Positions 30,104-39,237 of a stretch of DNA of 64,000 nucleotides are shown here, piece by piece. The stretch's first letter is position 1, and each line of letters opens with the position of its first letter. The notes beneath the pieces are model-generated. The model was not told where the DNA came from and made no database searches. It saw only the letters and a program-made list of their open reading frames with translations. A program made the translations under genes and the position numbers. This stretch comes from Streptomyces sp. DH-12 (GTDB lineage: Bacteria > Actinomycetota > Actinomycetes > Streptomycetales > Streptomycetaceae), in contig NZ_PPFB01000001.1 of the NCBI RefSeq assembly GCF_002899455.1, positions 5,851,001-5,915,000 on the forward strand, in the 5' to 3' direction.

Positions 30104-31468
30104 TCACCGCCACCGCGCCGCATCCGCCCCCCACACCCCCGGCGCCCGCCCCCAGTCGCGCGGTCCGCCCGCGAACGCGACCGGCGGCAAGGCGTACCGC
30201 AACCGCCCCAGCGGGCTGTCCCGCTCCGTCAGCCACGGCGTGGCGGAGAACTCGCCCTCACCCGCCTCGGCCCCGGAACCGGACGCCCCCGCCAGGAGTT
30301 CGCCCGCCGTGCGGGCCAGAGCCGCCCGCACCAGCCTGCTGCCGCCCTCCTCCGCCTGCTCCGACAGGGACCGCAGCACGCCCGCCGCCAGCAGGTACCC
30401 CGTGCCATGGTCCAGCGCCTGCGCGGGCAGCGCGCCCGGGCGGTCCCTCCCGCCCTCGACGTGGGCGATGCCCGTGGCCGCCTGGACCAGGCTGTCGAAG
30501 CCGCGCCGGCCCGCCCACGGCCCCGTGGCGCCCCACGCCGACAACTGGGCCACGACCACCCCCGGCCGCCGCTCGGCCAGGGCCTCCGCGCTCGCTCCGA
30601 AGCGGTCCAGGGCGCCCGGCCGGTACCCCGTGACCACCACGTCCGCCCGTGCCAGCAGCTCCTCGAAGACCTCCCGGCCGCAGGCCAGATCCACCCGCGC
30701 CGACCGCTTCCCGAAGCCGGTGTCGGCGTGCTGGTCGGGCAGTTCGGGCAGCCCCGGCGGGTCCAGCCGCAGGACGTCCGCGCCGAGCAGGGCGAGCGTG
30801 CGGGTGGCGACCGGACCGGCGATGACCCGGGTGAGGTCCAGCACCCGCAGTCCGGCGGCGGGCAGCAGGGGGTCCCCACCGGCCGCCGCGAACTCCCGCG
30901 CGGGCGCGGAGTCCAGCCGTACCCGCTCCACCAGGGGCAGCCGCGCGACCGCCGACGCCTGTGCGTGCGCCGCCCACTCCCCGGGCGTGCGCAGGGCGAC
31001 GGCCAGTCCGCCGGCCGCGGTGGCCGTCTCCTCGACCTCCCGCGCGGACCTCCGCGCGAGCGCCGCGGCCACCGCGTCAGGGTCCTTGGGCACGCCGAGC
31101 GCGGCGAGCAACCGCGACCGGTGGTGCGGATAGTTGGCGTGCGTGCGCGCCCACCCGTCCGCCGTGCGCCAGAAGCGCGACAGCGGGGCGAAGTTCTCCG
31201 GAGCCCGCCCGTCGATCCGCAGGTGACGCTCGCTCACGAACGCGGTGGCGACCGCCCGGTCGTCCACCCGCACCGCCGGGACCTCGCCGCCCGCGCGCCG
31301 TGCCGCGAGCTCGGCGGCGGCCAGCGCGCACACGCCGACGCACGCCCCCGCGAACTCCCGCACCGGCAGCCGTGAGGGCAGGACACCCGGCCGGCCGACG
31401 GCGGACACCCGCGAGAGGAGAGCGGGATCCCCGCCCAGGCCGGACCAGAAGGACACGAGACGGTTCAT
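30104..31468 (-). CDS. CaiB/BaiF family (class III) CoA transferase
   Basis: A 454-residue protein made of a shorter N-terminal part and a C-terminal part with the class III CoA-transferase core: AGLRVLDLTRVIAGPVATRTLALLGADVLRLDPPG (about 245-280) and later VVVTGYRPGALDRFG and VVAQLSAWGATGPWAGRRGFDSLVQA. The catalytic Asp of the family is expected near the start of the core, in a less conserved stretch here, so activity is not certain. ATG at 31468 is preferred (MNRLVSFW, GAGAG upstream) over one six codons earlier. It is followed by the subtilase pair on the same strand upstream, separated by about 100 bp. Substrate unknown. Confidence 0.87.
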   Translation of the reverse strand: MNRLVSFWSGLGGDPALLSRVSAVGRPGVLPSRLPVREFAGACVGVCALAAAELAARRAGGEVPAVRVDDRAVATAFVSERHLRIDGRAPENFAPLSRFWRTADGWARTHANYPHHRSRLLAALGVPKDPDAVAAALARRSAREVEETATAAGGLAVALRTPGEWAAHAQASAVARLPLVERVRLDSAPAREFAAAGGDPLLPAAGLRVLDLTRVIAGPVATRTLALLGADVLRLDPPGLPELPDQHADTGFGKRSARVDLACGREVFEELLARADVVVTGYRPGALDRFGASAEALAERRPGVVVAQLSAWGATGPWAGRRGFDSLVQAATGIAHVEGGRDRPGALPAQALDHGTGYLLAAGVLRSLSEQAEEGGSRLVRAALARTAGELLAGASGSGAEAGEGEFSATPWLTERDSPLGRLRYALPPVAFAGGPRDWGRAPGVWGADAARWR

Positions 31469-31570
31469 GCTCTCACTGTGCAGCACCGCCAGGCCGGGAA
31501 GGGCGCCTGCCCGGATGACGGAAAGGGGCCGGGCGCACCCGCCCGGCCCCTCCCCGCACCCTGGCGGCGA

Positions 31571-33097
31571 CTACCGCGTCACCGCGTCCAGCGCGTCGGC
31601 CATGCCCCAGCCGTAGAAGCCGTTGCGGTTCTTCGGGCCCTCGCACACCGCGTCGGCCTTGCCGTCGTTGTCGATGTCGTACGGCTTGGTGCAGGCGGTG
31701 GCGTCGGCCTGCGCGTACAGCAGGGCCTTCACCAGCGCCGGCGGCGCGTACGGGTGCTTCGACTTGATCAGCGCGGCGACGCCCGCCACGTGCGGGGACG
31801 CCATCGACGTACCGGCCATGTAACCCCAGCGGCCGCCGGGCAGCGGGCCGAGGATCAGGCCGCTGGTGGCGGGCGGCTCGGGGGTCTGCAGGGCCGTCGA
31901 GTCACCGCCGGGCGCGGCGATGTCGATGACGCCCCGGCCGTAGTTGGAGAACGACGACTTCAGACCCTTCGCGCCGGTCGACGCGACCGTCACCACGCCC
32001 GGCAGCTGCGTGGGGATGTCCAGGCACTCCGACGGGTCGATCACCCGGTCCGACGGGGTGCCGTCGTTCGGCGAGGACGGGTCGGTGATCTCGTCGGCCG
32101 CGAGGTCGTAGTTCTCGTTGCCCGCCGCGGCGACGTTGACCGCGCCCTTGCGCTCCGCGTACCGCGTGGCCCGGCCGACGGCCTCGACGAGCGCCTTCTG
32201 GTCCGGGTCGTTCGTGCAGTTGAAGTACCAGGGGTCGGTGTAATAGCTGTTGTTGGTGACGTCGACCCCGTGCTCGGCGGCCCACATGAAGCCGCAGACG
32301 ACGGCTTCGGCGTAGAAGTAGCCGTCCGGGTTGGACACCTTGATGCCGGAGACCTTCACCCCGGGGGCGACACCGGTCATGCCGACGCCGTTCTTGGCGG
32401 CGGCGATCTCACCGGCCACGTGCGTGCCGTGCGGGCTCTCGGCCGCGCCCGGACGCCAGGCGCCCTCGCTGGTGTCGGGCTTGCCCGCCACGCAGTTCAC
32501 CGACGCGGCCCGGTCGAAGTTGGGCGCGATGTCGGGGTGGGTGTCGTCGACGCCCGTGTCGATGACGGCGACGGTGACCTTCGGGCTGCCCAGCGACTTC
32601 TCGTGCGCCTTGTCCGCCTTGATGGCGGGCAGGTCCCACTGGAGGTTCTGCAGCGGATCCTGGTCCGCGGCGGCCTGCTCCGTCGCCTCGGCGACCTCGG
32701 CGGCGCTGAGCACCTTCGGGGAGCCCGTGTCCGTGGTGGCCGCCGACGGCAGCGGCGCGTTGCGGGTGGCGCCGGCCGACTGCACCCCCGGCACCGTGCG
32801 GATCGTCTTCGCGAAGTCGGCGTTCGAGGAGTGGACGACGATCACGCCGATCTTCTCGTACGACGTCACGATCGTCCCGCCGGCCTCGGCGATCGCCTTC
32901 TTCACGTGCGCCGGAGCGCCGTGCCCGCCCCGCACGTTGACCACGTAGCTCAGCGAGGCGGTGTCCGCGGAGGCGGCCCCCTGGTGGGCGGGGGCGGCCG
33001 TGGCCGCCGTGTTCGGCAGGAACGCGAGCGCGGTCGCCAGGGCCATGCCGGCCGGGACGACCAGCGCCCGGCGGTGACGCGGGTGGGACGCTGTCAT
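31571..33097 (-). CDS. secreted S8 family subtilisin-like protease, copy 1
   Basis: 508 residues: signal peptide at about 1-35 (RRALVVPAGMALATALAFLP ... ATAA), an I9-like propeptide (about 48-110, YVVNVRGGHGAPAHVKKAI and IGVIVVHSS), then the catalytic domain with Asp in VAVIDTGVDDTHPD, His in HGTHVAGEIAAA and Ser in GTSMASPHVAG, so the triad is complete. Cysteines (VNCVAGK, NCTNDP, SECLD) could form disulfides. The end contains DIDNDGKADAVCEG, a short acidic Ca-like motif, and closes with NGFYGWGMADALDAV. It lies 61 bp after a paralogue with the same order of motifs. Confidence 0.93.
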   Translation of the reverse strand: MTASHPRHRRALVVPAGMALATALAFLPNTAATAAPAHQGAASADTASLSYVVNVRGGHGAPAHVKKAIAEAGGTIVTSYEKIGVIVVHSSNADFAKTIRTVPGVQSAGATRNAPLPSAATTDTGSPKVLSAAEVAEATEQAAADQDPLQNLQWDLPAIKADKAHEKSLGSPKVTVAVIDTGVDDTHPDIAPNFDRAASVNCVAGKPDTSEGAWRPGAAESPHGTHVAGEIAAAKNGVGMTGVAPGVKVSGIKVSNPDGYFYAEAVVCGFMWAAEHGVDVTNNSYYTDPWYFNCTNDPDQKALVEAVGRATRYAERKGAVNVAAAGNENYDLAADEITDPSSPNDGTPSDRVIDPSECLDIPTQLPGVVTVASTGAKGLKSSFSNYGRGVIDIAAPGGDSTALQTPEPPATSGLILGPLPGGRWGYMAGTSMASPHVAGVAALIKSKHPYAPPALVKALLYAQADATACTKPYDIDNDGKADAVCEGPKNRNGFYGWGMADALDAVTR

Positions 33098-33158
33098 GAA
33101 GTCTCCAGTTCGTTCACTTCGAGGTGCGGACGGTGGGGCGGGTGTGCGGGTCCGTGGC

Positions 33159-34688
33159 TCACTTGACGGCGCGCAGCGCGTCGACGATGCCGTGGCCGTA
33201 GAAGCCGTTGGCCGGCCGGCCGCCCTCACACGTCGCGTCCTGCGTTCCGTCACCGTCCTGGTCGTACGACGCGGGGCAGCCCGGGTTGTTCGCCTGCGCC
33301 TTGAGGAGGGCCTGCAGCGCCGCCGGGGGCGCCCACGGGTGCTTGGACTTCAGCAGCGCCGCGACGCCGGCCGCGTGCGGCGAGGCCATCGAGGTGCCCT
33401 GCAGCCAGGCGTACTCGCCGTTCGGCATGGTGGACAGGATGCGGCCGTTCTTCGACGGGGTGTCCGGCAGCTGGTAGCGGCCGTCCCCGCCCGGCGCGGC
33501 CACGTCGACGACGCCCTTGCCGTACGAGGAGTAGTACGACTTGAGGTTCTCGGAGCCGGTCGCGCTGACCGTGACGACGCCCGGGAGCTGCGTGGGCAGG
33601 TCCAGGCACTCGCTCGGGTCGATGGTGCGCGGCACCGGCGTGGTGTCGTTGGGGCTGGACGTGTCGTCGATCGCGTCCGAGGCCAGGTCGTGGTTGGAGT
33701 TGCCGGCCGAGGCGAGGTGCAGGGTGCCCTTGCGCTGGGCGTACAGCTGGGCCCGGTTGACCGCGTCGACGATCGCCCGCTGGTCCGGGTCGTCCATGCA
33801 GTTGTACATCCACGGGTCGACGTAGTAGCTGTTGTTCGTGATCTCCACGCCGTGGTCGGCGGCGAACACGAACGCGCAGACGACGGCCTCCGCGTAGAAC
33901 AGCCCGTTGTCGGGGGCGGTGACGTTGATCGACGAGACCTTCACGCCGGGCGCGACGCCGGCGACGCCGATGCCGTTGCGGGCGGCGGCGATCTCACCGG
34001 CCACGTGGGTGCCATGGTAGTCGCCCGCGGTGTACGGCCGCCAGGCGCCCGGGGAGGTGTCCGGGGCGCCGCCGAAGCAGTTGGCGGACTGGGACGCCGA
34101 GAAGTTCGGGGCGATGTCCGGGTGGGTGTCGTCGACGCCGGTGTCGATGACGGCGACCGTGACGTTCCTGCTGCCCGGGTTGATCTTCGCCGCCTTGTCG
34201 GCGCCGATGGCGCGCAGGTCCCACTGGTCGGCCTCGAGCGGCTCGCTGCCCGGGGTCTTCGCGGAGGCGGCCCTCAGCTGCGCGGCGTCGGCGGCCGTGA
34301 GGTACTCGGCGGAGCCGGCGTCCGTGGTCCCGGCCGGGGCCAGCGGCGCGGTGCGGGTGGCGCCGGCCGACTGCACGCCCGGCACCTCGCGGAGGGCCTG
34401 CGCGAAGCCGGCGTCCGAGGAGCGCGCGACGATCACGCCGATCTTCTCGTACGCGATGACGACCTCGCCGTCCGCCGCGGCGATCGCCCGCTTCACCGCG
34501 GCGACCGTGCGGTGGTCCGCCCTGGTGTTGACGACGTACGCCAGGGCGGGCGCGTCCGCCGCCTGCTCCGCCGACACCGTCGCCGGGGCGGCCGAGGCCG
34601 CCGCGGGCAGGAAGCCGAGCGAGGCGGTCAGCGACAGCACGACGGGAACGGCGAGGGCGAGCCGGCGCCTGGAACGCAGATGAGCCAT
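33159..34688 (-). CDS. secreted S8 family subtilisin-like protease, copy 2
   Basis: 509 residues with the same architecture as its downstream neighbour: signal peptide (RRLALAVPVVLSLTASLGFL ... ASAAPA), propeptide with YVVNTRADHRTVAAVKRAI, and the triad Asp in VAVIDTGVDDTHPD, His in HGTHVAGEIAA, Ser in GTSMASPHAAG. The C-terminus repeats the pattern DQDGDGTQDATCEGG and NGFYGHGIVDALRAV. Long identical stretches in both proteins show a tandem duplication. The upstream region (34689-34967) is shared with the divergent DUF485/acetate symporter operon. Confidence 0.93.
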   Translation of the reverse strand: MAHLRSRRRLALAVPVVLSLTASLGFLPAAASAAPATVSAEQAADAPALAYVVNTRADHRTVAAVKRAIAAADGEVVIAYEKIGVIVARSSDAGFAQALREVPGVQSAGATRTAPLAPAGTTDAGSAEYLTAADAAQLRAASAKTPGSEPLEADQWDLRAIGADKAAKINPGSRNVTVAVIDTGVDDTHPDIAPNFSASQSANCFGGAPDTSPGAWRPYTAGDYHGTHVAGEIAAARNGIGVAGVAPGVKVSSINVTAPDNGLFYAEAVVCAFVFAADHGVEITNNSYYVDPWMYNCMDDPDQRAIVDAVNRAQLYAQRKGTLHLASAGNSNHDLASDAIDDTSSPNDTTPVPRTIDPSECLDLPTQLPGVVTVSATGSENLKSYYSSYGKGVVDVAAPGGDGRYQLPDTPSKNGRILSTMPNGEYAWLQGTSMASPHAAGVAALLKSKHPWAPPAALQALLKAQANNPGCPASYDQDGDGTQDATCEGGRPANGFYGHGIVDALRAVK

Positions 34689-34814
34689 GGGGTCTCCACA
34701 TCATCCGGAAACGAAACCGGCCCGAGACAGGTGTGGCTGCCCGGGCAGGTACATGACGGGTGGTGCAGGGTGAAGCTATCCCGCCCGTCGCTGGCCAGCA
34801 ATGATTTGCGTGCA

Positions 34815-34853
34815 ACGTCTTCGGAAAACGTTCACGGAAAACGTCCACGGAAA
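34815..34853. repeat. three tandem 13-bp repeats, candidate operator
   Basis: ACGTCTTCGGAAA, ACGTTCACGGAAA and ACGTCCACGGAAA follow each other exactly. The consensus is ACGTYYWCGGAAA-like. They lie 115-153 bp before the DUF485 start and 127 bp before the divergent protease start, in a comparatively AT-rich stretch, so they could bind a regulator of either operon. Confidence 0.7.
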
Positions 34854-34967
34854 AGAACCGTGCCGAGTTGAACCGGTCCTCGCGTGGCGCCGTGCCCTTG
34901 GACAGGGAGCGCGAGGACACTCGCCTTTCGCCGACACAAGAACCGACCCGCAACGCGAGGAGACTCC

Positions 34968-35324
34968 GTGGCCGCCGAAGCACCGCCCCCCTCGACAGAG
35001 CAATCCAAACTCCCCACGCCGGAGGAGTTCACCGAGGTTCAGGAGAGCGCTGAGTTCGGTGAACTACGCCGCTCCCACCGTTCGTTCGCCTTCCCGCTGA
35101 CCATCGCCTTCATCGCCTGGTACCTGCTGTACGTGCTGCTCTCCAACTACGCGGGCGGCTTCATGGGAGCCAAGCTGGTCGGCCACATCAACGTCGCCTT
35201 CGTCTTCGGCGTGCTGCAGTTCGTCAGCACCTTCCTCATCGCCTGGTGGTACTCCAGGCACGCCGCCACCAAGCTCGACCCCAAGGCCGAGGCCATCAAG
35301 ACCCGTATGGAGGGCGGCGCATGA
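34968..35324 (+). CDS. DUF485 domain membrane protein
   Basis: 118 residues from GTG 34968, preceded by GCGAGGAG. Two membrane helices lie at about 45-65 (FAFPLTIAFIAWYLLYVLLS) and 78-100 (HINVAFVFGVLQFVSTFLIAWWY), the YjcH/DUF485 pattern with SHRSFAFP before the first helix. It is nearly always paired with an acetate symporter gene and here overlaps it by four bases (ATGA), so they are coupled. It probably acts as a small partner or stabiliser of the symporter. Confidence 0.9.
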   Translation: MAAEAPPPSTEQSKLPTPEEFTEVQESAEFGELRRSHRSFAFPLTIAFIAWYLLYVLLSNYAGGFMGAKLVGHINVAFVFGVLQFVSTFLIAWWYSRHAATKLDPKAEAIKTRMEGGA

Positions 35325-36949
35325 GCCCCGCGATCACCCATGTCACCCTCGCCGCGAACGAGGCCAGCGAACACCGCCCCCTGATCATCACCCTGTTCGC
35401 GCTGTTCGTGGTCGCCACCCTCGGCATCACCGTCTGGGCCGGCCGGCAGACCAAGGACGCCGCCGACTTCTACGCGGGCGGACGGCAGTTCAGCGCCTTC
35501 CAGAACGGACTCGCCGTCTCCGGCGACTACATGTCCGCCGCGTCCTTCCTCGGCATCGCCGGCGCCATCGCCCTCTTCGGCTACGACGGTTTCCTCTACT
35601 CCATCGGCTTCCTGGTCGCCTGGCTCGTCGCCCTGCTGCTCGTCGCGGAGCCGCTGCGCAACTCCGGCCGCTACACGATGGGCGACGTCCTCGCCTACCG
35701 CATGCGCCAGCGCCCGGTCCGCACCGCGGCCGGCACCTCCACGATCGTCGTCTCGATCTTCTACCTGCTGGCCCAGATGGCCGGCGCGGGCGTCCTGGTG
35801 TCGCTGCTGCTCGGCATCACCTCCGACGCCGGCAAGATCCTCATCGTCGCCCTCGTCGGCGTCCTGATGATCGTGTACGTCTCCATCGGCGGCATGAAGG
35901 GCACCACCTGGGTCCAGATGGTCAAGGCCGTGCTGCTCATCGGCGGCACGCTCCTCATCACCTTCCTGGTGCTGCTGAAGTTCAACTTCAACATCTCCGA
36001 CCTGCTGGGCAAGGCCGCCGAGAACAGCGGCAAGGGCGACGCCTTCCTGGAGCCCGGCCTCCAGTACGGCGCCGACAACCTGACCAAGCTGGACTTCCTC
36101 TCCCTGGGCATCGCCCTGGTGCTCGGCACCGCCGGCCTGCCGCACATCCTGATCCGCTTCTACACGGTGCCGAACGCCAAGGCCGCCCGTAAGTCCGTGA
36201 ACTGGGCCATCGGCATCATCGGCGGCTTCTACCTGATGACCATCGCGCTGGGCTTCGGCGCGGCGGCGCTCATCTCGCAGGACGAGATCATCGAGTCCAA
36301 CCCGTCCGGCAACACGGCGGCCCCGCTGCTCGCCCTGCACATCGGCGGCGTCGACTCGGCCTGGGGCGCGATCCTGCTCGCCACCATCTCGGCGGTGGCG
36401 TTCGCGACCATCCTCGCCGTGGTCGCCGGACTCACCCTGGCCTCGTCCTCCTCCTTCGCGCACGACATCTACGCCAACGTCATCCGCAAGGGGAAGGCCA
36501 CCGAGAAGGAGGAGATGAGGGCGGCCCGCTGGTCGACCGTCCTCATCGGTGTCGTCTCCATCGCGCTCGGCGCCCTCGCCCGCGACCTGAACGTCGCCGG
36601 CCTGGTCGCCCTGGCCTTCGCGGTCGCCGCGTCCGCCAACCTGCCGACCATCCTCTACAGCCTGTTCTGGAAGCGGTTCACCACCCAGGGCGCGCTGTGG
36701 TCGATCTACGGCGGTCTGATCGTCGCCGTCGGCCTGGTGCTGTTCTCGCCGGTCGTCTCCGGCGACCCGAAGGCGATGTTCCCGGACGTCGACTTCGCGT
36801 GGTTCCCGCTGAAGAACCCGGGCATCATCTCCATCCCGTTCGGCTTCCTGATGGGCTGGCTGGGCACCGTCCTGTCCAAGGAGGAGCCCGACGCCAAGAA
36901 GTACGCGGAGCTGGAGGTCCGGTCGCTCACCGGCACCGGCGCCCACTGA
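35321..36949 (+). CDS. actP: cation/acetate symporter (sodium:solute symporter family)
   Basis: 542 residues with about 13 membrane helices of the SSS family: ADFYAGGRQFSAFQNGLAVSGDYMSAASFLG near the N-terminus is the ActP hallmark, followed by GTAGLPHILIRFYTVPNAKAARKS in the sixth to seventh helix region. It imports acetate or other short monocarboxylates with Na+ or H+. Gene order (DUF485 first) is that of yjcH-actP in other bacteria. An inverted repeat with 19-bp arms follows as terminator. A role in overflow-acetate recovery during growth transitions is inferred from the family. Confidence 0.92.
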   Translation: MSPAITHVTLAANEASEHRPLIITLFALFVVATLGITVWAGRQTKDAADFYAGGRQFSAFQNGLAVSGDYMSAASFLGIAGAIALFGYDGFLYSIGFLVAWLVALLLVAEPLRNSGRYTMGDVLAYRMRQRPVRTAAGTSTIVVSIFYLLAQMAGAGVLVSLLLGITSDAGKILIVALVGVLMIVYVSIGGMKGTTWVQMVKAVLLIGGTLLITFLVLLKFNFNISDLLGKAAENSGKGDAFLEPGLQYGADNLTKLDFLSLGIALVLGTAGLPHILIRFYTVPNAKAARKSVNWAIGIIGGFYLMTIALGFGAAALISQDEIIESNPSGNTAAPLLALHIGGVDSAWGAILLATISAVAFATILAVVAGLTLASSSSFAHDIYANVIRKGKATEKEEMRAARWSTVLIGVVSIALGALARDLNVAGLVALAFAVAASANLPTILYSLFWKRFTTQGALWSIYGGLIVAVGLVLFSPVVSGDPKAMFPDVDFAWFPLKNPGIISIPFGFLMGWLGTVLSKEEPDAKKYAELEVRSLTGTGAH

Positions 36950-36963
36950 CGGAACACCGCGCG

Positions 36964-37012
36964 CGACGGCCGCGTCGCGGGGACCCTCACAGGCCCCGCG
37001 ACGCGGCCGTCG
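36964..37012 (+). terminator. terminator of DUF485-actP operon
   Basis: Perfect 19-bp inverted repeat (arms 36964-36982 and 36994-37012) with an 11-base loop, 14 bases past the actP stop. Confidence 0.8.
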
Positions 37013-37109
37013 GCCTGTCGGCGCCTCCCGTCGCTGGGTGATGTCGGCGGCGTCACGTACGCTCGCAGATACCGGACATGAGTGATCGGCGTCGAGGGAG
37101 GGGCCCCAC

Positions 37110-38099
37110 GTGCTCATCGACACCTACGGCCGGGTGGCCACCGACCTGCGGGTCTCGCTGACCGACCGGTGCAACCTGCGCTGCACGTACTGCATGCCCG
37201 AGGAAGGGCTGCAGTGGCTCGCCAAGCCCGATCTGCTCACCGACGACGAGATCGTCCGGCTCATCGGCATCGCGGTCACCTCCCTGGGCGTCGAGGAGGT
37301 GCGCTTCACCGGCGGCGAGCCCCTGCTCCGCCCCGGCCTGACCGGCATCGTCGAGCGGGTCGCCGCCCTCGCCCCCCGCCCGCGGATGTCCCTCACCACC
37401 AACGGCATCGGGCTGCGCCGCACCGCCGGCGCGCTCAAGGCGGCCGGCCTGGACCGGGTCAACGTCTCCCTCGACACGCTCCGGCCCGACGTCTTCAAGG
37501 CCCTCACCCGCCGCGACCGCCACCGGGACGTCCTGGACGGCCTGTACGCGGCCCGTGAGGCCGGTCTGACGCCCGTGAAGGTGAACGCGGTCCTGATGCC
37601 GGGGCTCAACGACGACGAGGCCCCCGACCTGCTCGCCTGGGCCGTGGAGCACGGCTACGAGCTGCGCTTCATCGAGCAGATGCCGCTGGACGCCCAGCAC
37701 GGCTGGAAGCGCGACGGCATGATCACCGCCGGGGACGTCCTCGCCTCCCTGCGCACCCGCTTCGACCTCACCCCCGAGGGCGACGAGGCGCGCGGCTCCG
37801 CCCCGGCGGAGCGCTGGCTGGTCGACGGCGGCCCGCACCGGGTGGGCGTCATCGCCTCCGTCACCCGGCCCTTCTGCGCCGCCTGCGACCGCACCCGTCT
37901 CACCGCCGACGGGCAGGTCCGCACCTGCCTGTTCGCCACCGAGGAGACCGACCTGCGCGCGGCCCTGCGCTCGGGTGCCGGCGACGAGGAGATCGCCCGC
38001 CTCTGGAAGCTCGCCATGTGGGGCAAGAAGGCGGGCGCGGGCCTGGACGACCCGTCCTTCGTCCAGCCGGACCGTCCGATGTCCGCCATCGGCGGCTGA
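37110..38099 (+). CDS. moaA: GTP 3',8-cyclase (molybdenum cofactor biosynthesis)
   Basis: First step of molybdenum cofactor synthesis: radical SAM rearrangement of GTP. 329 residues with the N-terminal cluster motif CNLRCTYC (CxxxCxxC form, about residues 23-30), TGGEPLL for SAM, the C-terminal second cluster CAAC ... C (VRTCLF), and the GG tail (SAIGG) required in MoaA. GTG 37110 is preceded by GGGAGGGG. No other moa gene is near, which is normal for Streptomyces where the pathway genes are scattered. Confidence 0.95.
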   Translation: MLIDTYGRVATDLRVSLTDRCNLRCTYCMPEEGLQWLAKPDLLTDDEIVRLIGIAVTSLGVEEVRFTGGEPLLRPGLTGIVERVAALAPRPRMSLTTNGIGLRRTAGALKAAGLDRVNVSLDTLRPDVFKALTRRDRHRDVLDGLYAAREAGLTPVKVNAVLMPGLNDDEAPDLLAWAVEHGYELRFIEQMPLDAQHGWKRDGMITAGDVLASLRTRFDLTPEGDEARGSAPAERWLVDGGPHRVGVIASVTRPFCAACDRTRLTADGQVRTCLFATEETDLRAALRSGAGDEEIARLWKLAMWGKKAGAGLDDPSFVQPDRPMSAIGG

Positions 38100-38126
38100 G
38101 CGGCCGCCGGACGCCCCGCTGCCGGG

Positions 38127-38354
38127 TCAGGCCCCCTCCGGGGCCTCCCACTCCTCGAACCGCACGACGTCCTTCAGGAAGCCGCGCACCCCGAGGAACT
38201 GCGCCAGGTGCTCCCGGTGCTCCTCGCAGGCCAGCCACGTCTTGCGCCGCTCCGGCGTGTGGACCTTCGGGTTGTTCCAGGCCAGCACCCATACGGCGGG
38301 GGCGCGGCAGCCCTTGGCGGAGCAGACGGGCGTTTCGGGGTCAGGGGTGATCAC
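38127..38354 (-). CDS. small Cys/His protein, probable zinc-binding
   Basis: 75 residues with CSAKGC (about 11-16), a Trp-rich middle (VWVLAWNNPKVHTPERRKTWLACEEH) and a C-terminal helix-strand. Cys11, Cys16, Cys43 and His46-type residues could hold one zinc ion. A conserved actinobacterial small protein type without known function. It is convergent with moaA and separated by 27 bp, so it is not part of the same operon. Confidence 0.8.
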   Translation of the reverse strand: MITPDPETPVCSAKGCRAPAVWVLAWNNPKVHTPERRKTWLACEEHREHLAQFLGVRGFLKDVVRFEEWEAPEGA

Positions 38355-38403
38355 CGTCCGACCCTAACCCGTTCGCCGCAGAGGAATCCGCCCGGGAAAA
38401 GGC

Positions 38404-38439
38404 GACGCCGAGCAGCCACGGGGGGAGCTGCCCGGCGTC
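38404..38439 (-). terminator. terminator after DUF3099 gene
   Basis: Minus strand hairpin with 13-base arms (GACGCCGGGCAGC / GCTGCTCGGCGTC, one mismatch) followed by GCCTTTT, a conventional intrinsic terminator. A second hairpin CCGTCG-CTC-CGACGG lies at 38443-38457. Confidence 0.7.
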
Positions 38440-38595
38440 GGTCCGTCGCTCCGACGGGGGATGCGGAGCGCGTACGAAGTATGTCACGGGTCCCCCCGCC
38501 CCCGGCACCGGAAGAACATGATTGATCTGAGGTTTCTTTGAGCTTGGCCGGGAAGTGACTTCCGCTCGCCGTGGCCCGCGCTCACACGCCGCCGC

Positions 38596-38991
38596 TCAGG
38601 AGCGTCCCGGATCCTCGGATCGTGCGCCCGGCGCCGTCGGCGACGGCACTTCTTCCGCATCGGGTTCCGCCGGGCCGTCGTTCGTCCGCGGCGGTGCGAT
38701 CATCTGCCTCATCGGCGTCGTGACGAAGGTCGACGGCAGGGACGGCGTGTTCTCCCGCCCCGCGTTGGCGATCACCACCGCGACGTACGGCAGGACCACC
38801 CCGAGCACCAGCGCCACGATCGCGACATGCCGCTCCACGTTCCACAGGGTGGCCGCCAGGATGACCGAGATCGTGCGAACGGTCATCGAGATCACGTACC
38901 GGCGCTGCCGCCCCCGCACGTCCTCCTGCAGACCCGCCCGGGCGCCCGTGATCCGGAACACCTGAGCGTCGTCGCCACGCTGCTTCCGCAT
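38596..38991 (-). CDS. DUF3099 family membrane protein
   Basis: 131 residues from ATG 38991. The opening RITGARAGLQEDVRGRQRRYVISMTVRTI is the DUF3099 signature, followed by two membrane helices (about 35-50 ISVILAATLWNV and 55-75 VAIVALVLGVVLPYVAVVIAN) and a polar, acidic tail. Actinobacterial, function unknown. It sits alone with a terminator downstream. The frame is open further upstream, but that stretch lacks a ribosome site and the signature begins shortly after the chosen start. Confidence 0.87.
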   Translation of the reverse strand: MRKQRGDDAQVFRITGARAGLQEDVRGRQRRYVISMTVRTISVILAATLWNVERHVAIVALVLGVVLPYVAVVIANAGRENTPSLPSTFVTTPMRQMIAPPRTNDGPAEPDAEEVPSPTAPGARSEDPGRS

Positions 38992-39237
38992 CACATTCCA
39001 CCATCCGCCCGTATCGGACCCCTGTGCGTACCCGGCTGTCCGGCGTCCCGGTCTGTGACGTCCGGTCCGGACAGAGTCAACGGTACGCCGCACCCCACCC
39101 GATCACGAGAGCGGGTCGCCCGGTCCCGCGCCGCCCCGGCTGCGCCGTACCGCGTACGGCATGTCCGACATGCGGCGTACCACGACTGGGCCGACACTTG
39201 CCGTGATGCTCGCGTCAAGTCGTACGAGGAGGCAGTC

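Noticed and set aside
35147..37123. A long minus-strand open frame opposite the acetate symporter
   Set aside because: Product is Asp/Glu/Gly/Arg-rich low complexity; the plus strand codes a clear SSS symporter.
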